From Bdellovibrionota bacterium (GTDB lineage Bacteria; Bdellovibrionota; Bacteriovoracia; Bacteriovoracales; Bacteriovoracaceae), in the NCBI GenBank assembly GCA_030836365.1, contig JAURQB010000197.1, forward strand, positions 1 to 29,401: a DNA stretch of 29,401 nt, in the 5' to 3' direction. The translations under genes were made by a program, and so were the position numbers. Of this stretch, positions 9,040 to 16,633 are shown piece after piece (the first letter of the stretch is position 1; the number at the start of each line of letters is the position of its first letter). The notes beneath the pieces were generated by a model that had not been told where the DNA came from, did not search any database, and saw nothing but the letters and a program-made list of their open reading frames with translations.

Positions 9040-10347
9040 TTGACTCAGCATAAAATTATTATTGGCAATATTGTATCACCCATAGATGATCATCAAGCGA
9101 ATTATTTTAGACAAGGATGTATGCTCTTAGAGTTAGAGAAAAACTCTAATGTTTATTTAATAAAAGAGCATTTTAATTTAAACGAACTCAAGCAAAAAAT
9201 GCGTGAGTATAAAAATTGTGAACTTTTAGATTTTTCGGGCAAGTTAATTATCCCCAGCTTTTGTGACACTCACTTTCATTGGGTTCAAGATGATGTCAGG
9301 GAGATGAACAAAGATAATCTTTTGGATTGGCTAAAAAATCATACATGGCCTAATGAGGCGAAGTTTGCAGATGAGCAATACACAAAAAATAAGTCAGTTG
9401 AGTTTGCTAAGTCGCTTATTAAAGCGGGGACATTAACCGGGGCCGTTTACGGTTCAATTCATCAGCACTCGGTTGACTATGCTCTTGAAAGTTTTCCTGG
9501 AGATTTTATTGCTGGGAACGTTTTAATGACGATGAATTCCCCGGATGATTTATTACAAAAACAACAAGAGGCGATTGAGCTCGTTTCTAAATTGAGTTCA
9601 AAATATAAAAACCGCTACGCCGTGACTCCTCGGTTTGCCATTACGACACATCCTGAAGTGATGACAGAAACCGCCAAGCTTGCGCATGCTAGTGACTCAT
9701 TTATTCAAACCCATTTGTGTGAGACGACTCAAGAAATTGAAGTGGTGATGGATATCTACTCTAAACTTCCAGGGTTTGAGAAAGTTAAAACATATACAGA
9801 GGTTTATGAAAAATGTGGTCTGCTTGGCCCAAAAAGTATTTTTGGACATGGAATACACTTAACTGATGATGAGTTAATAATGCTAAAAAGCTCTTCAAGC
9901 TCTATTGCTCATTGCCCGAGCTCCAACGCGCCTGTTGCCAGACGTGGACTTGGCTCTGGACTTTTTGATTTAGATGTAATCAATAAACACAATATTTCGT
10001 GGTCTCTTGCTTCGGATATCGGTGCTGGGCCGTATCTTTCGATGATTGATGTGATGAATTCATTTGTTCATCAGCATCAAAAAGCTGGCCGATCTTACGT
10101 GAGTTGGGTGATGGCGTTGTATCGTTCAACGTATGCCGGAGAGCGTATTTGTGGCAATCATCAGCGACGAGGAAAACTCGAAGTAGGCAAGGAAGCAAAT
10201 TTTCTTGTTATTGATACGGAAAGGATTGAATCGAGCTGGGATGTAGAAAGGGCGCTAAAAAACTGCTTCGAGGTTAATGAAGACCTGCGGTTTACATTGG
10301 ATCAAAAAGTTTCGGCCGTATTTTGGCAAGGTAATAAGGTTAGCTAG
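9040..10347 (+). CDS. Guanine deaminase-like amidohydrolase
   Basis: The 435-residue protein is a metal-dependent amidohydrolase most like guanine deaminase (guanine to xanthine plus ammonia; purine salvage, cytoplasmic). Zinc ligands are in place: H78 and H80 in DTHFH, H225 in QTHLCE, a His in GHGIHL (270-273), and D326 in ASDIGAG. PRFA at 197-200 and QTHLCE match GuaD substrate-side motifs, and AHCPSSN (290-296) is typical of the wider chlorohydrolase/deaminase group. The start is TTG at 9040 with AGGA nine bases upstream; no ATG lies before the conserved KIIIGNIVSP segment. It is transcribed alone, divergently from nfeD. Another amino-heterocycle deaminase specificity cannot be excluded. 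Confidence 0.75.
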   Translation: MTQHKIIIGNIVSPIDDHQANYFRQGCMLLELEKNSNVYLIKEHFNLNELKQKMREYKNCELLDFSGKLIIPSFCDTHFHWVQDDVREMNKDNLLDWLKNHTWPNEAKFADEQYTKNKSVEFAKSLIKAGTLTGAVYGSIHQHSVDYALESFPGDFIAGNVLMTMNSPDDLLQKQQEAIELVSKLSSKYKNRYAVTPRFAITTHPEVMTETAKLAHASDSFIQTHLCETTQEIEVVMDIYSKLPGFEKVKTYTEVYEKCGLLGPKSIFGHGIHLTDDELIMLKSSSSSIAHCPSSNAPVARRGLGSGLFDLDVINKHNISWSLASDIGAGPYLSMIDVMNSFVHQHQKAGRSYVSWVMALYRSTYAGERICGNHQRRGKLEVGKEANFLVIDTERIESSWDVERALKNCFEVNEDLRFTLDQKVSAVFWQGNKVS

Positions 10348-10457
10348 TCACGATCACGCTAAAAATAAATCAATCGACTTTTAATTATTAGTGGGTCCAA
10401 CTATTTAATATTCCATACGAATAAATAAATTTAAGTCAACATTTTCTCTCAGAGGTG

Positions 10458-10530
10458 AAGAAAATTCCTTTAATTTTCTTACTTGAAAATTTTCCGTTAT
10501 TTGGCATTATTTACTTAAACAATGATTGTT
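10458..10530. promoter_or_regulatory. Cluster of inverted repeats upstream of the XRE gene, candidate operators
   Basis: Three perfect dyads lie within 73 bp. AAGAAAATT-CCTTT-AATTTTCTT spans 10458-10480 (9-bp arms). The palindrome GAAAATTTTC spans 10485-10494. AACAAT-G-ATTGTT spans 10518-10530. A weak sigma-70-like pair, TTGAAA (10483-10488) and CATTAT (10505-10510) with a 16-bp spacer, would put the start of transcription near the third dyad. Because the next gene encodes an HTH protein, autoregulation is a reasonable guess. The first dyad could instead be a weak terminator for the deaminase gene. Confidence 0.4.
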
Positions 10531-10578
10531 AACTTAACGAGTAGCAAACTTTGTTACTCAAGTAATCTAGGAAGGTTT

Positions 10579-10974
10579 ATGAGCGAGCAAAAGAAAAGAT
10601 GTTTTAGCCACATTGCTAAATTGATCAGAGAGAAAAGGGTTAATCACCCAAAGAATTATTCACAGTCCGAACTGTCACAAATGCTTGGTTACAAAAATGG
10701 CCAATTCATTAGTAATGTTGAAAGAGCACTTTGTAATGTTCCTCTTAAAATGTTACCGAAAGTTTCTCAAATTTTAGATATCACACCAGCTGATCTAAAA
10801 AGTGCGATGCTAGAAGATCATCAGCAAACTTTAGAGAATTATTTAAATTACTCTGAAGAGGTAACAGTGACTTCTTACAATACGCCAAGTGGAAGTACTT
10901 CAGAGGAAGAAACTTCTAATACCACGACAATTTCTCAAGTTCCTCCTGCACCACTTGCAGCGAAAGCTTATTAA
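10579..10974 (+). CDS. XRE-family helix-turn-helix regulator
   Basis: The 131-residue protein has an N-terminal lambda-repressor-like HTH at about 10-78. IAKLIREKR is followed by YSQSELSQMLGYKNGQFISNVERALCNVP, the turn and recognition helix, then LPKVSQILDITPADL. The C-terminal 50 residues are Ser/Thr/Pro-rich and probably disordered, with no sensor domain. A longer frame starts at an ATG at 10522, but ATG 10579 has GGAAGG at ideal spacing and begins just before the HTH, so I chose it. The longer start would also run through the palindrome at 10518-10530. It stands alone and converges on the Asn-Arg-repeat gene. Target genes are unknown. Confidence 0.82.
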   Translation: MSEQKKRCFSHIAKLIREKRVNHPKNYSQSELSQMLGYKNGQFISNVERALCNVPLKMLPKVSQILDITPADLKSAMLEDHQQTLENYLNYSEEVTVTSYNTPSGSTSEEETSNTTTISQVPPAPLAAKAY

Positions 10975-11001
10975 TTTGTTTAAATGGCGCTTGCGCCTAA
11001 G

Positions 11002-11577
11002 TTAGAGACCTTTGTAGGAACGGTAATCATCCATCGTTCCTACAGACTCTTCTTCATCCTCTTGGTATTCATCTTTCGCTAGGTCCTGTTGGCGAATATA
11101 GTGGGGGTCCCTAATTTCTTCATCAACAACTTCATTTACTCCAATAGGCGAAAGTTTATTGTTCGTTGAATAGGTAAGGTCTTGCTTATTTTTTAGTCCA
11201 CTAATGAGGGATTTTTGCTCCTCTGTTAGTTTGCTCTCCCAAATTCTAAGCTCCTCAATAGAGCGCTCAAAATTTCTTCTTAACTTAGCGACTCGATTTG
11301 GGTCCTGGTGATGAAAATCGTCATAATATTTACGTCTGGCAATTTGAAGTTTCTCTATTTGAACGTAATAGGATTTGATCAGTTTATCAGGCGAGGAGTT
11401 TTTCGTCGGTGCGTGACTTTGAGCGTTGGAGTGTTTGCTGCTGTTTGATTGTCGGTTTCTATTTCTGTTGCGGTTTCGATTTCTATTCCGATTCCCACCG
11501 CCAGTCGAATTACTATTACTATTTGATTTGTTATTTTGAGGTCTGTTCATCAGCCAATGATGCGAATCATTACTCAT
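11002..11577 (-). CDS. Low-complexity protein with Asn-Arg dipeptide repeats
   Basis: The frame starting at the ATG at 11577 gives 191 residues. After an Asn/Ser-rich lead and a GGG run come seven consecutive Asn-Arg dipeptides, then a Ser/His/Gln-rich linker. A predicted helical region follows (about KLIKSYYVQIEKLQIARRKYYDD through WESKLTEEQKSL), rich in charged residues and possibly coiled coil. The tail is acidic (DEYQEDEEES). There is no signal peptide. Basic repeats beside an acidic tail suggest nucleic-acid or RNA contact, but I recognise no family. The start is uncertain: ATGs at 11607, 11577 and 11550 all lack a good ribosome site. The gene is divergent from malate dehydrogenase. Confidence 0.65.
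   Translation of the reverse strand: MSNDSHHWLMNRPQNNKSNSNSNSTGGGNRNRNRNRNRNRNRQSNSSKHSNAQSHAPTKNSSPDKLIKSYYVQIEKLQIARRKYYDDFHHQDPNRVAKLRRNFERSIEELRIWESKLTEEQKSLISGLKNKQDLTYSTNNKLSPIGVNEVVDEEIRDPHYIRQQDLAKDEYQEDEEESVGTMDDYRSYKGL
11452..11493 (-). repeat. Asn-Arg codon repeat (7 x 6 bp, imperfect)
   Basis: Seven Asn-Arg codon pairs follow each other. The codons vary (AAT/AAC; CGG, AGA, CGA, CGC), so the peptide repeat is kept while the DNA repeat has drifted. This suggests selection on the protein rather than a fresh slippage tract. Confidence 0.85.
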
Positions 11578-11625
11578 TAAGTCAATATTGAAAATTGTTT
11601 GCAGCATGCTTTTATGATAAGATTG

Positions 11626-11646
11626 CCGAGATTTTTAACTCGGAGG
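11626..11646 (+). promoter_or_regulatory. Small hairpin touching the mdh ribosome-binding site
   Basis: CCGAG (11626-11630), an 8-base loop and CTCGG (11639-11643) form a short perfect stem whose last two bases are the first two of the GGAGG ribosome site (11642-11646) of malate dehydrogenase. It could modestly tune translation. With only five pairs it may also be chance. Confidence 0.3.
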
Positions 11647-11652
11647 AACAAA

Positions 11653-12642
11653 ATGGCAAAAAATAGAGTCAAGGTTGCAGTTACTGGAGCAGCAGGACAA
11701 ATTGGTTACGCTCTTTTATTTAGAATCGCGTCTGGTCAGATGTTTGGGCCAAATACAGAAGTAGAACTTCAATTACTTGAGCTTGAACAAGCGATGGGAG
11801 CGCTTGAGGGTGTGGCCATGGAGTTAGACGATTGTGCATTTCCACTACTTAAAAAAATTACTTGTTCTTATAAATTAGAAGAAGCTTTTAATGATGTAAA
11901 TTGGGCCATTCTCGTTGGTAGTGTTCCTCGTAAAGCAGGAATGGAAAGAGCTGATTTACTAAAAATTAATGGTGGTATTTTTACTCAACAAGGAAAAGCG
12001 ATTAACGATCACGCAGCGAAAGATGTTCGCGTTTTTGTCGTTGGAAATCCATGTAACACAAATTGTTTAATCGCGATGAATAGCGCTCCAGATATTCCAA
12101 ACGATCGATTTTTCGCGATGACAACTCTTGATGAAAATAGAGCAATTACTCAAATCGCTAAAAAAGCTGGCGTTGGCGTCGAGGAAGTTCAAAATTTAAC
12201 AATTTGGGGAAATCACTCTGCCACTCAATACCCAGACTATCAGAATGCAAAAATTAAGGGACTACCACTTCTTGAAACTCTTAATGACGAACCTTGGCTT
12301 CAAGGAGAGTTTTTATCAACTGTTCAACAAAGAGGAGCGGCCATCATTAAAGCACGTGGGGCGAGCTCTGCAGCAAGTGCGGCTAATGCCGTTGTTGATG
12401 GAATTAATCGACTTGTGAATGACACTCCTGCTGGTGAATCGTATTCAATGTGTTTAAGTGCAAATGGTGAATATGGTGTTGATGTAGGACTTATTTTTTC
12501 TTTCGCTTGTCGAACTGAAGGTGGAAAAGTTGTTGTCGTTGAAGGAATTGAGCAACAAGCTTATGGAACTGAAAAATTTCAAACAACTCTTAATGAATTA
12601 AGAAGCGAGAGAGATACAGTTAAAGAGCTTGGGCTTATTTAA
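11653..12642 (+). CDS. mdh: Malate dehydrogenase
   Basis: The 329-residue NAD-dependent enzyme interconverts malate and oxaloacetate in the TCA cycle. It carries the Rossmann motif VTGAAGQIGYALLFRIASG at about 8-26. The substrate-site segments are GSVPRKAGMERADLL, GNPCNTN and TIWGNHSATQYPD, the last holding the catalytic His; ARGASSAASAANA is also present. Length and motifs match the approximately 327-residue group of Thermus and Proteobacterial type 2 MDH. GGAGG seven bases before ATG 11653 fixes the start; the in-frame ATG at 11599 has no ribosome site. A strong rho-independent terminator follows, so it is a single-gene unit. CDS codon quality looks typical of a highly expressed gene. Confidence 0.96.
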   Translation: MAKNRVKVAVTGAAGQIGYALLFRIASGQMFGPNTEVELQLLELEQAMGALEGVAMELDDCAFPLLKKITCSYKLEEAFNDVNWAILVGSVPRKAGMERADLLKINGGIFTQQGKAINDHAAKDVRVFVVGNPCNTNCLIAMNSAPDIPNDRFFAMTTLDENRAITQIAKKAGVGVEEVQNLTIWGNHSATQYPDYQNAKIKGLPLLETLNDEPWLQGEFLSTVQQRGAAIIKARGASSAASAANAVVDGINRLVNDTPAGESYSMCLSANGEYGVDVGLIFSFACRTEGGKVVVVEGIEQQAYGTEKFQTTLNELRSERDTVKELGLI

Positions 12643-12666
12643 AATTTTTTAATTTTCGTTTTAAAG

Positions 12667-12692
12667 AAAGGGGGACAATGTCCCCCTTTTTT
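12667..12692 (+). terminator. Rho-independent terminator of mdh
   Basis: AAAGGGGGAC (12667-12676), loop AAT and GTCCCCCTTT (12680-12689) form a perfect 10-bp stem running into six Ts (12687-12692). It lies 25 bp after the mdh stop. On the minus strand the stem is followed by TTTCTTTAAAA, so it might also help end the 12694-12858 transcript. Confidence 0.93.
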
Positions 12693-12693
12693 A

Positions 12694-12858
12694 TTAGCGC
12701 CTGTCGTATCTACTATGCAAAACATCAATCTTGTCATCAAGAGATTGATAGTTTGGTGCATAACTTACTCTTCCTTGAGAAATTACTTTAGAAGAACAAG
12801 CACTAATTAAAATTGCAAACCCAATTAAAAGTAGTTTTTGCAAAATCAGATCATTCAT
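12694..12858 (-). CDS. Small lipoprotein (54 residues)
   Basis: This short gene starts at an ATG at 12858 preceded by AAGGAGG with 5 bases between, among the strongest ribosome sites in the window. The 54-residue product begins MNDLILQKLLLIGFAILISAC: a short charged N-terminus, a hydrophobic core and a lipobox ISAC with the modified Cys at residue 21. The mature part is only 34 residues, SSKVISQGRVSYAPNYQSLD and onward to RYDRR. No family is recognised. It ends just before the mdh terminator hairpin. It follows the 53-residue frame with an 8-base overlap, and a sigma-54-like site lies 39-56 bases upstream. Confidence 0.8.
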   Translation of the reverse strand: MNDLILQKLLLIGFAILISACSSKVISQGRVSYAPNYQSLDDKIDVLHSRYDRR

Positions 12859-13012
12859 CAGAGCCTCCTTGTTCTGAGTTAATCTTGGTTTTATGTATGC
12901 TATTTTCGTGCCAAAAAATAAGGTAACATTTCTTTATTTTTGGTTCTCTTTTGACACCTACATCATAAGTGGGAAGATGCCTTTGGGGCCAATTTGCGTT
13001 TTTTAATAGCAT
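12851..13012 (-). CDS. Possible small protein (53 residues), coupled to the small lipoprotein
   Basis: An ATG at 13012 is preceded by GAGGAGG and 5 bases, identical in quality to the ribosome site of the next gene. The frame runs 53 codons to a TGA at 12851-12853 that overlaps the lipoprotein start by 8 bases. It starts 18 bp after the SGNH-like gene stop. The peptide (MLLKNANWPQRHLPTYDVGV and on) is basic, has no signal peptide or membrane segment, and resembles nothing I know. The sigma-54-like element inside it argues that part of this stretch may be regulatory rather than coding. It could also act as a leader. Confidence 0.45.
   Translation of the reverse strand: MLLKNANWPQRHLPTYDVGVKREPKIKKCYLIFWHENSIHKTKINSEQGGSDE
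12897..12914 (-). promoter_or_regulatory. Sigma-54-like promoter upstream of the small lipoprotein
   Basis: Read on the minus strand, TTGGCACG-AAAA-TAGCAT matches the -24/-12 consensus (YTGGCACG-N4-TTGCW) except for one base in the -12 box. The GG and GC dinucleotides are exactly 10 bp apart as required. Transcription would start near 12887, giving a leader of about 30 bases that holds the AAGGAGG site. I did not locate an enhancer-binding site. Confidence 0.45.
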
Positions 13013-13030
13013 AAGATCCTCCTCGAGCGC

Positions 13031-14173
13031 TTAGTAGTTTAATAAATCAGTCAGCTTTTCTTCCACTTGATTTTCTAATTCAGAAATATATTTTGATTGA
13101 GGGCGATAGTGATCTAAAAAAATAAAATCTGTTCCAAAATCTTGATGAACGAGATCATCAAAATCAAAAAATGTAACCTTTCTCTCTTTACTGACGTTTT
13201 TGATGATGCTGTTGATGATGTAATTTGAATGATCTTGAAGACAATCAAAAGCATGAGCGAGTCGGTAATTAAAAAGCGCATTTTTAACTCGACCTATACT
13301 CTCGTTGAATTTAGCAAAAAGGTAAAAACTTTTTGCATTACCCACACTACCTTTAGTTAAGTTTTTGGCGATATTAAAATATTTTTTTGTTTGCTTATTT
13401 TCAAGAGCTTTACTTAGCGTCACCTGATAATCAATAATTGATTCAGAGGTGGAATTGTCACAGACGTATTTCGGCGGCCGTGTTACTTTTGTGGGAACAG
13501 TAAAGGTGATAAATGAGCTGCCATTAAATTTGATTGTATTTATCATTTCCCTAAAAATATTAGAAAATAATAAATACTGCGTTTCATATACTTTTTGTGC
13601 TAATGCACCATTAGTTCTGGCCAACATACCAAGCATCGAGCGTTGAGGTTTTGGTTTCTTCTCGAGTTCAATATCATATGTCGGAATATAAATAAATTGG
13701 CCGATGATTTCAGATAGCATGATGATACTTTTCCATTTTGGATTGTTATAAATCTTAAAATTACTTTTAAGTGCTCTTAAGTCTCGCTGATCAAAAATTT
13801 GTTCGTAAAACTCGCTTGAACCACCAAAATACAAAATAATTGGGGGACTTTTCTTTAAGGATTTTATTTTGTGATATGTGCGATGAACGCCTTCATTGGG
13901 TCTCGTCCAATCATATATTTTTACTTGGTCGTCGAACATCATGGATACGTTTTTAAAAATCCTGGCGAGTGCTGGTTTGAAGATTTCTGCTGATTGGTCT
14001 CCAATGATTAAAATTTGAGACTGCGACGCTTGATCAGACTCGGTCTGATTAACTTTGGGTAAATGATAGGAAATAGGAATCAACTTGGGAGTGGAAAGTG
14101 ATAATACAGAATAGGCGTAACCTACTAAAATAAGGAAGCCTGCAATAATTAAATATTGAAAAATTTTACCCAT
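13031..14173 (-). CDS. Membrane-anchored SGNH-hydrolase-like protein with altered active site
   Basis: The 380-residue protein has an N-terminal membrane anchor (about 5-26). The rest follows the layout of SGNH/GDSL-like proteins that carry a GHNEF block and a TPR-like helical segment. Block I is ILIIGDQSAE (GDQS at 58-61). Block III is LYFGGSSEFYE (117-124), where relatives have GHNEF. The helical region is AKFNESIGRVKNALFNYRLAHAFD. The final block is FLDHYRP, where relatives have LDHVHP. The Asn of block III and the last catalytic His are thus replaced by Ser and Arg. It is probably periplasmic-facing and may bind rather than cleave esters. The family call rests on motif order only. No strong ribosome site precedes the ATG. 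It is the first gene of the unit ending in the small lipoprotein. Confidence 0.6.
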   Translation of the reverse strand: MGKIFQYLIIAGFLILVGYAYSVLSLSTPKLIPISYHLPKVNQTESDQASQSQILIIGDQSAEIFKPALARIFKNVSMMFDDQVKIYDWTRPNEGVHRTYHKIKSLKKSPPIILYFGGSSEFYEQIFDQRDLRALKSNFKIYNNPKWKSIIMLSEIIGQFIYIPTYDIELEKKPKPQRSMLGMLARTNGALAQKVYETQYLLFSNIFREMINTIKFNGSSFITFTVPTKVTRPPKYVCDNSTSESIIDYQVTLSKALENKQTKKYFNIAKNLTKGSVGNAKSFYLFAKFNESIGRVKNALFNYRLAHAFDCLQDHSNYIINSIIKNVSKERKVTFFDFDDLVHQDFGTDFIFLDHYRPQSKYISELENQVEEKLTDLLNY

Positions 14174-14270
14174 TTTTGCGCCATTTAAATCTTCTCTTTA
14201 TTGTAGCTGATTATTCTGATAAAGGTACGACCGGAAAACAATGCATTAACTTATTAAAGGTACGCTAATT

Positions 14271-15476
14271 GTGAATGATCAATGGAACCCCGAACTTCTC
14301 GCACCGGCCGGCAGCTTGGAAAAGCTTAAAGTCGCCGTTCTTTATGGGGCAGATGCTGTATATTGTGGTGGCCAAGAATTCGGACTTCGAACAGCTGCGG
14401 AAAACTTTACTCTACCAGAGCTTGAAGAAGGGGTAGGATTTGCCCACGCTCATGGAGCAAAGGTTTTTGTTGTTTTAAATGGTTTTCTTCATGATAAAGA
14501 CCTTGTGAGTTTACCTGAATTTGTCACCAAGCTTGATGAGTTAAAAATTGATGCTGTCATTGTTTCTGATTTAGGTGTTATCGAAACGGTCAAAAAATAC
14601 TCCAAAATTCCCGTTCATCTCAGTACCCAAGCAAGTTGCCTTAATATTGAAGCCGCAAAAATGTGGAAAGAGTTAGGCGTGGAGCGAGTCGTTTTAGGTC
14701 GAGAGTCAACTATTGATGAAGCCTCACGGATAAAAAAAGAAACAGGCTTAGAAGTCGAGATGTTTGTTCATGGCTCGATGTGTATGGCGTATTCTGGCAA
14801 CTGCGTGATCAGCAACTATACCAGTGGGCGAGATAGTAATCGCGGAGGCTGTGCCCATAGTTGTCGTTTTGAGTATAAATTAGAAACGGAAAACGGCCCT
14901 GTAAATTCATATTTTATGAGTTCAAAAGATTTAAATGGAATGGAGTTACTTCCTGCTTTCTTAGACGCTCAAATTGATAGCCTTAAAGTTGAAGGAAGAA
15001 TGAAAGGCCATCTTTATGCGGCCACGATTTCGGTTAACTACGCGCGCGCACTTAATGAATATCGCCAGCATAAAAAAGTAAGCCCTGAGACATTAAAAGT
15101 TCTTGGTGAGGAGCTACAAAAAATTTCTCACCGTGATTACACAACGGCGAGTCTGGTGAATCCTGCGGGCCCTGATAGTGTATATGAGGACCGTGAAAAT
15201 GCGCAGGGAGAGTACGCCGCGGTAGGTGTCGTTGTTGATTCGGTCAAAAACGATTCTGTTGTTATTGAAATAAAAAAAGCATTTAACAAAAATGATGTAC
15301 TTGAATTTATGCTCTTTAATGGGGAAGTTGTCGAAGTCAAAGCATTTGAGATTTACAACCTGAATGAAAGTGAGGAATACGATAAAACAAATCCAGGGAC
15401 ATTGGTAAAAGTAAAAACGGCGTTCAATTTTCCAGAATACACGCTTGTGCGAAGAAAACTGGAGGCGTTGTCATGA
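14271..15476 (+). CDS. U32 family protein, TrhP/YegQ-like tRNA hydroxylation protein
   Basis: The 401-residue protein is a U32 (former peptidase) member. ELLAPAGSLEKLKVAV begins the barrel. The signature EMFVHGSMCMAYSGNCVISN (163-182) is followed by NRGGCAHSCR (190-199). Cys 171, 178, 194 and 198 fit the positions that hold an iron-sulfur cluster or are conserved in this family. YegQ/TrhP in Escherichia coli forms 5-hydroxyuridine at tRNA position 34. The length and C-terminal extension fit TrhP better than the shorter UbiU/UbiV. The start is GTG at 14271 with AAAGG upstream at a long spacing. Its TGA overlaps the ATG of the next gene (ATGA), giving coupling to a second U32-like protein. Confidence 0.85.
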   Translation: MNDQWNPELLAPAGSLEKLKVAVLYGADAVYCGGQEFGLRTAAENFTLPELEEGVGFAHAHGAKVFVVLNGFLHDKDLVSLPEFVTKLDELKIDAVIVSDLGVIETVKKYSKIPVHLSTQASCLNIEAAKMWKELGVERVVLGRESTIDEASRIKKETGLEVEMFVHGSMCMAYSGNCVISNYTSGRDSNRGGCAHSCRFEYKLETENGPVNSYFMSSKDLNGMELLPAFLDAQIDSLKVEGRMKGHLYAATISVNYARALNEYRQHKKVSPETLKVLGEELQKISHRDYTTASLVNPAGPDSVYEDRENAQGEYAAVGVVVDSVKNDSVVIEIKKAFNKNDVLEFMLFNGEVVEVKAFEIYNLNESEEYDKTNPGTLVKVKTAFNFPEYTLVRRKLEALS

Positions 15477-16633
15477 AGTCTGTTTTGTTTTTAAAAAATA
15501 TCTCTGAACTAGATCTTCTTCAAAATATTTCTCTGGAACACGAAATTATTATTTCACCAAAAGGGATATCTCGCTTGGGTGAGCTAAGCCTTGATGAATC
15601 TAATCAGGCGCTAAAAAGATGCCACGAGTTAGGCCTTAACACACTTATTGAGTGGGATATTTTGATGACTGAAAACGACTTTCAAAAAAGTCGTTCCTAT
15701 TTTTCTCAACTTCATGTTCACCTGGCCGATGCTGTTCGCGTGCAAGATATTGGTGCCTATCGATTTCTTATTGGAGAAAGTGAAGTTGATATTCATCTGA
15801 TTATTGAGAGTGGAAATCATAATCTCGTCGCTATTAAAAAGTGGGAAGAGTTAGGGGGGGAGCGATTAAAGCGAATCGTTTTAGGACTTGAGTTACCAAA
15901 AAGTATTCTGAACAAATACACGCAAGAGATTAATGTTCCTTGTGAATTACAAGTTCTTGGAAAAATTTTATTATTTTATTCTCCGCGATCATTACTTTCA
16001 AGGCCTTTGAGCTCATCCTCTCAAGAGAGGGCACTTCAAGTTAGCGCCTCAAGTGAGGAGACACCACACAAAGGTTTTTGTGTTTTAGAAAACAATCATG
16101 GCACCTATATGTTTCTACCAAAAGATCAATATCTATTGGATTCTTATGATGAATTATTGCAGACGGGAATTAAGTATATTCGACTTGATCACCGATTTCT
16201 AGAAGGTGAGTATTCAATTACCGACATGGCAACCTTGATTGAGAATGGAAACACCCAACTTTGGGACGAATTTAAAAATAACTATGGGGCGAAATTTATT
16301 CGGGGCTATTTTAACGTCAACAAAAGTGATGCAATTTTTCCAAAATTAAAAAATCATCGAACCAATAAAAAGACGGACTCCTATATTGGGAAAGTTGTCG
16401 ATGTAAAAAAAGAGCAATACCTGGCCGTCAATGTTTTTAAAAAAACATCGCGTAAACTTGAAGTCGGAGACTCAATTGAAATTTCTTCTCCTGATGGAAA
16501 AGTGAAAAGAATTGAAGTGCGTTCGATTAAAAATATTGCGCTAGAAAATATTTCTCAAGTGTCCAATGAACAAATCATTTTGATTGCTCACGTTGGGGGC
16601 ATCAGCGTTAAGTCGCAGGTTCATTTTTTATAA
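15473..16633 (+). CDS. Degenerate U32-like paralogue without the Cys motif
   Basis: The 386-residue protein overlaps the previous gene by four bases (ATGA), so the two are translated together. Its plan parallels a U32 protein: early beta-alpha units, then a segment CELQVLGKILLFYSPRSLLS at about 161-180. This aligns by shape with the family E-x-FVHG-x-MC-x-x-YSG-x-C-x-x-S, followed by a region of display strands (NNHGTYMFLPKDQYLLDSY). All signature cysteines are missing. The C-terminal 90 residues (IGKVVDVKKEQYLAVNV onward) look like the beta-barrel extension of TrhP proteins. I infer a non-catalytic partner of the first protein, recalling the paired U32 proteins UbiU and UbiV, although both of those keep their cysteines. 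Its 3' end overlaps the convergent methyltransferase gene by 26 bp. Confidence 0.6.
   Translation: MKSVLFLKNISELDLLQNISLEHEIIISPKGISRLGELSLDESNQALKRCHELGLNTLIEWDILMTENDFQKSRSYFSQLHVHLADAVRVQDIGAYRFLIGESEVDIHLIIESGNHNLVAIKKWEELGGERLKRIVLGLELPKSILNKYTQEINVPCELQVLGKILLFYSPRSLLSRPLSSSSQERALQVSASSEETPHKGFCVLENNHGTYMFLPKDQYLLDSYDELLQTGIKYIRLDHRFLEGEYSITDMATLIENGNTQLWDEFKNNYGAKFIRGYFNVNKSDAIFPKLKNHRTNKKTDSYIGKVVDVKKEQYLAVNVFKKTSRKLEVGDSIEISSPDGKVKRIEVRSIKNIALENISQVSNEQIILIAHVGGISVKSQVHFL

Noticed and set aside
10985..10996. GGCGCTTGCGCC palindrome between the convergent XRE and Asn-Arg genes
   Set aside because: A possible terminator was considered, but the stem is only four pairs with a realistic loop and no T run follows.
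14221..14264. Direct repeat AAAGGTACG twice, 35 bp apart, before the TrhP-like gene
   Set aside because: Nine bases in AT-rich DNA with no palindromic structure; too weak to call an operator.
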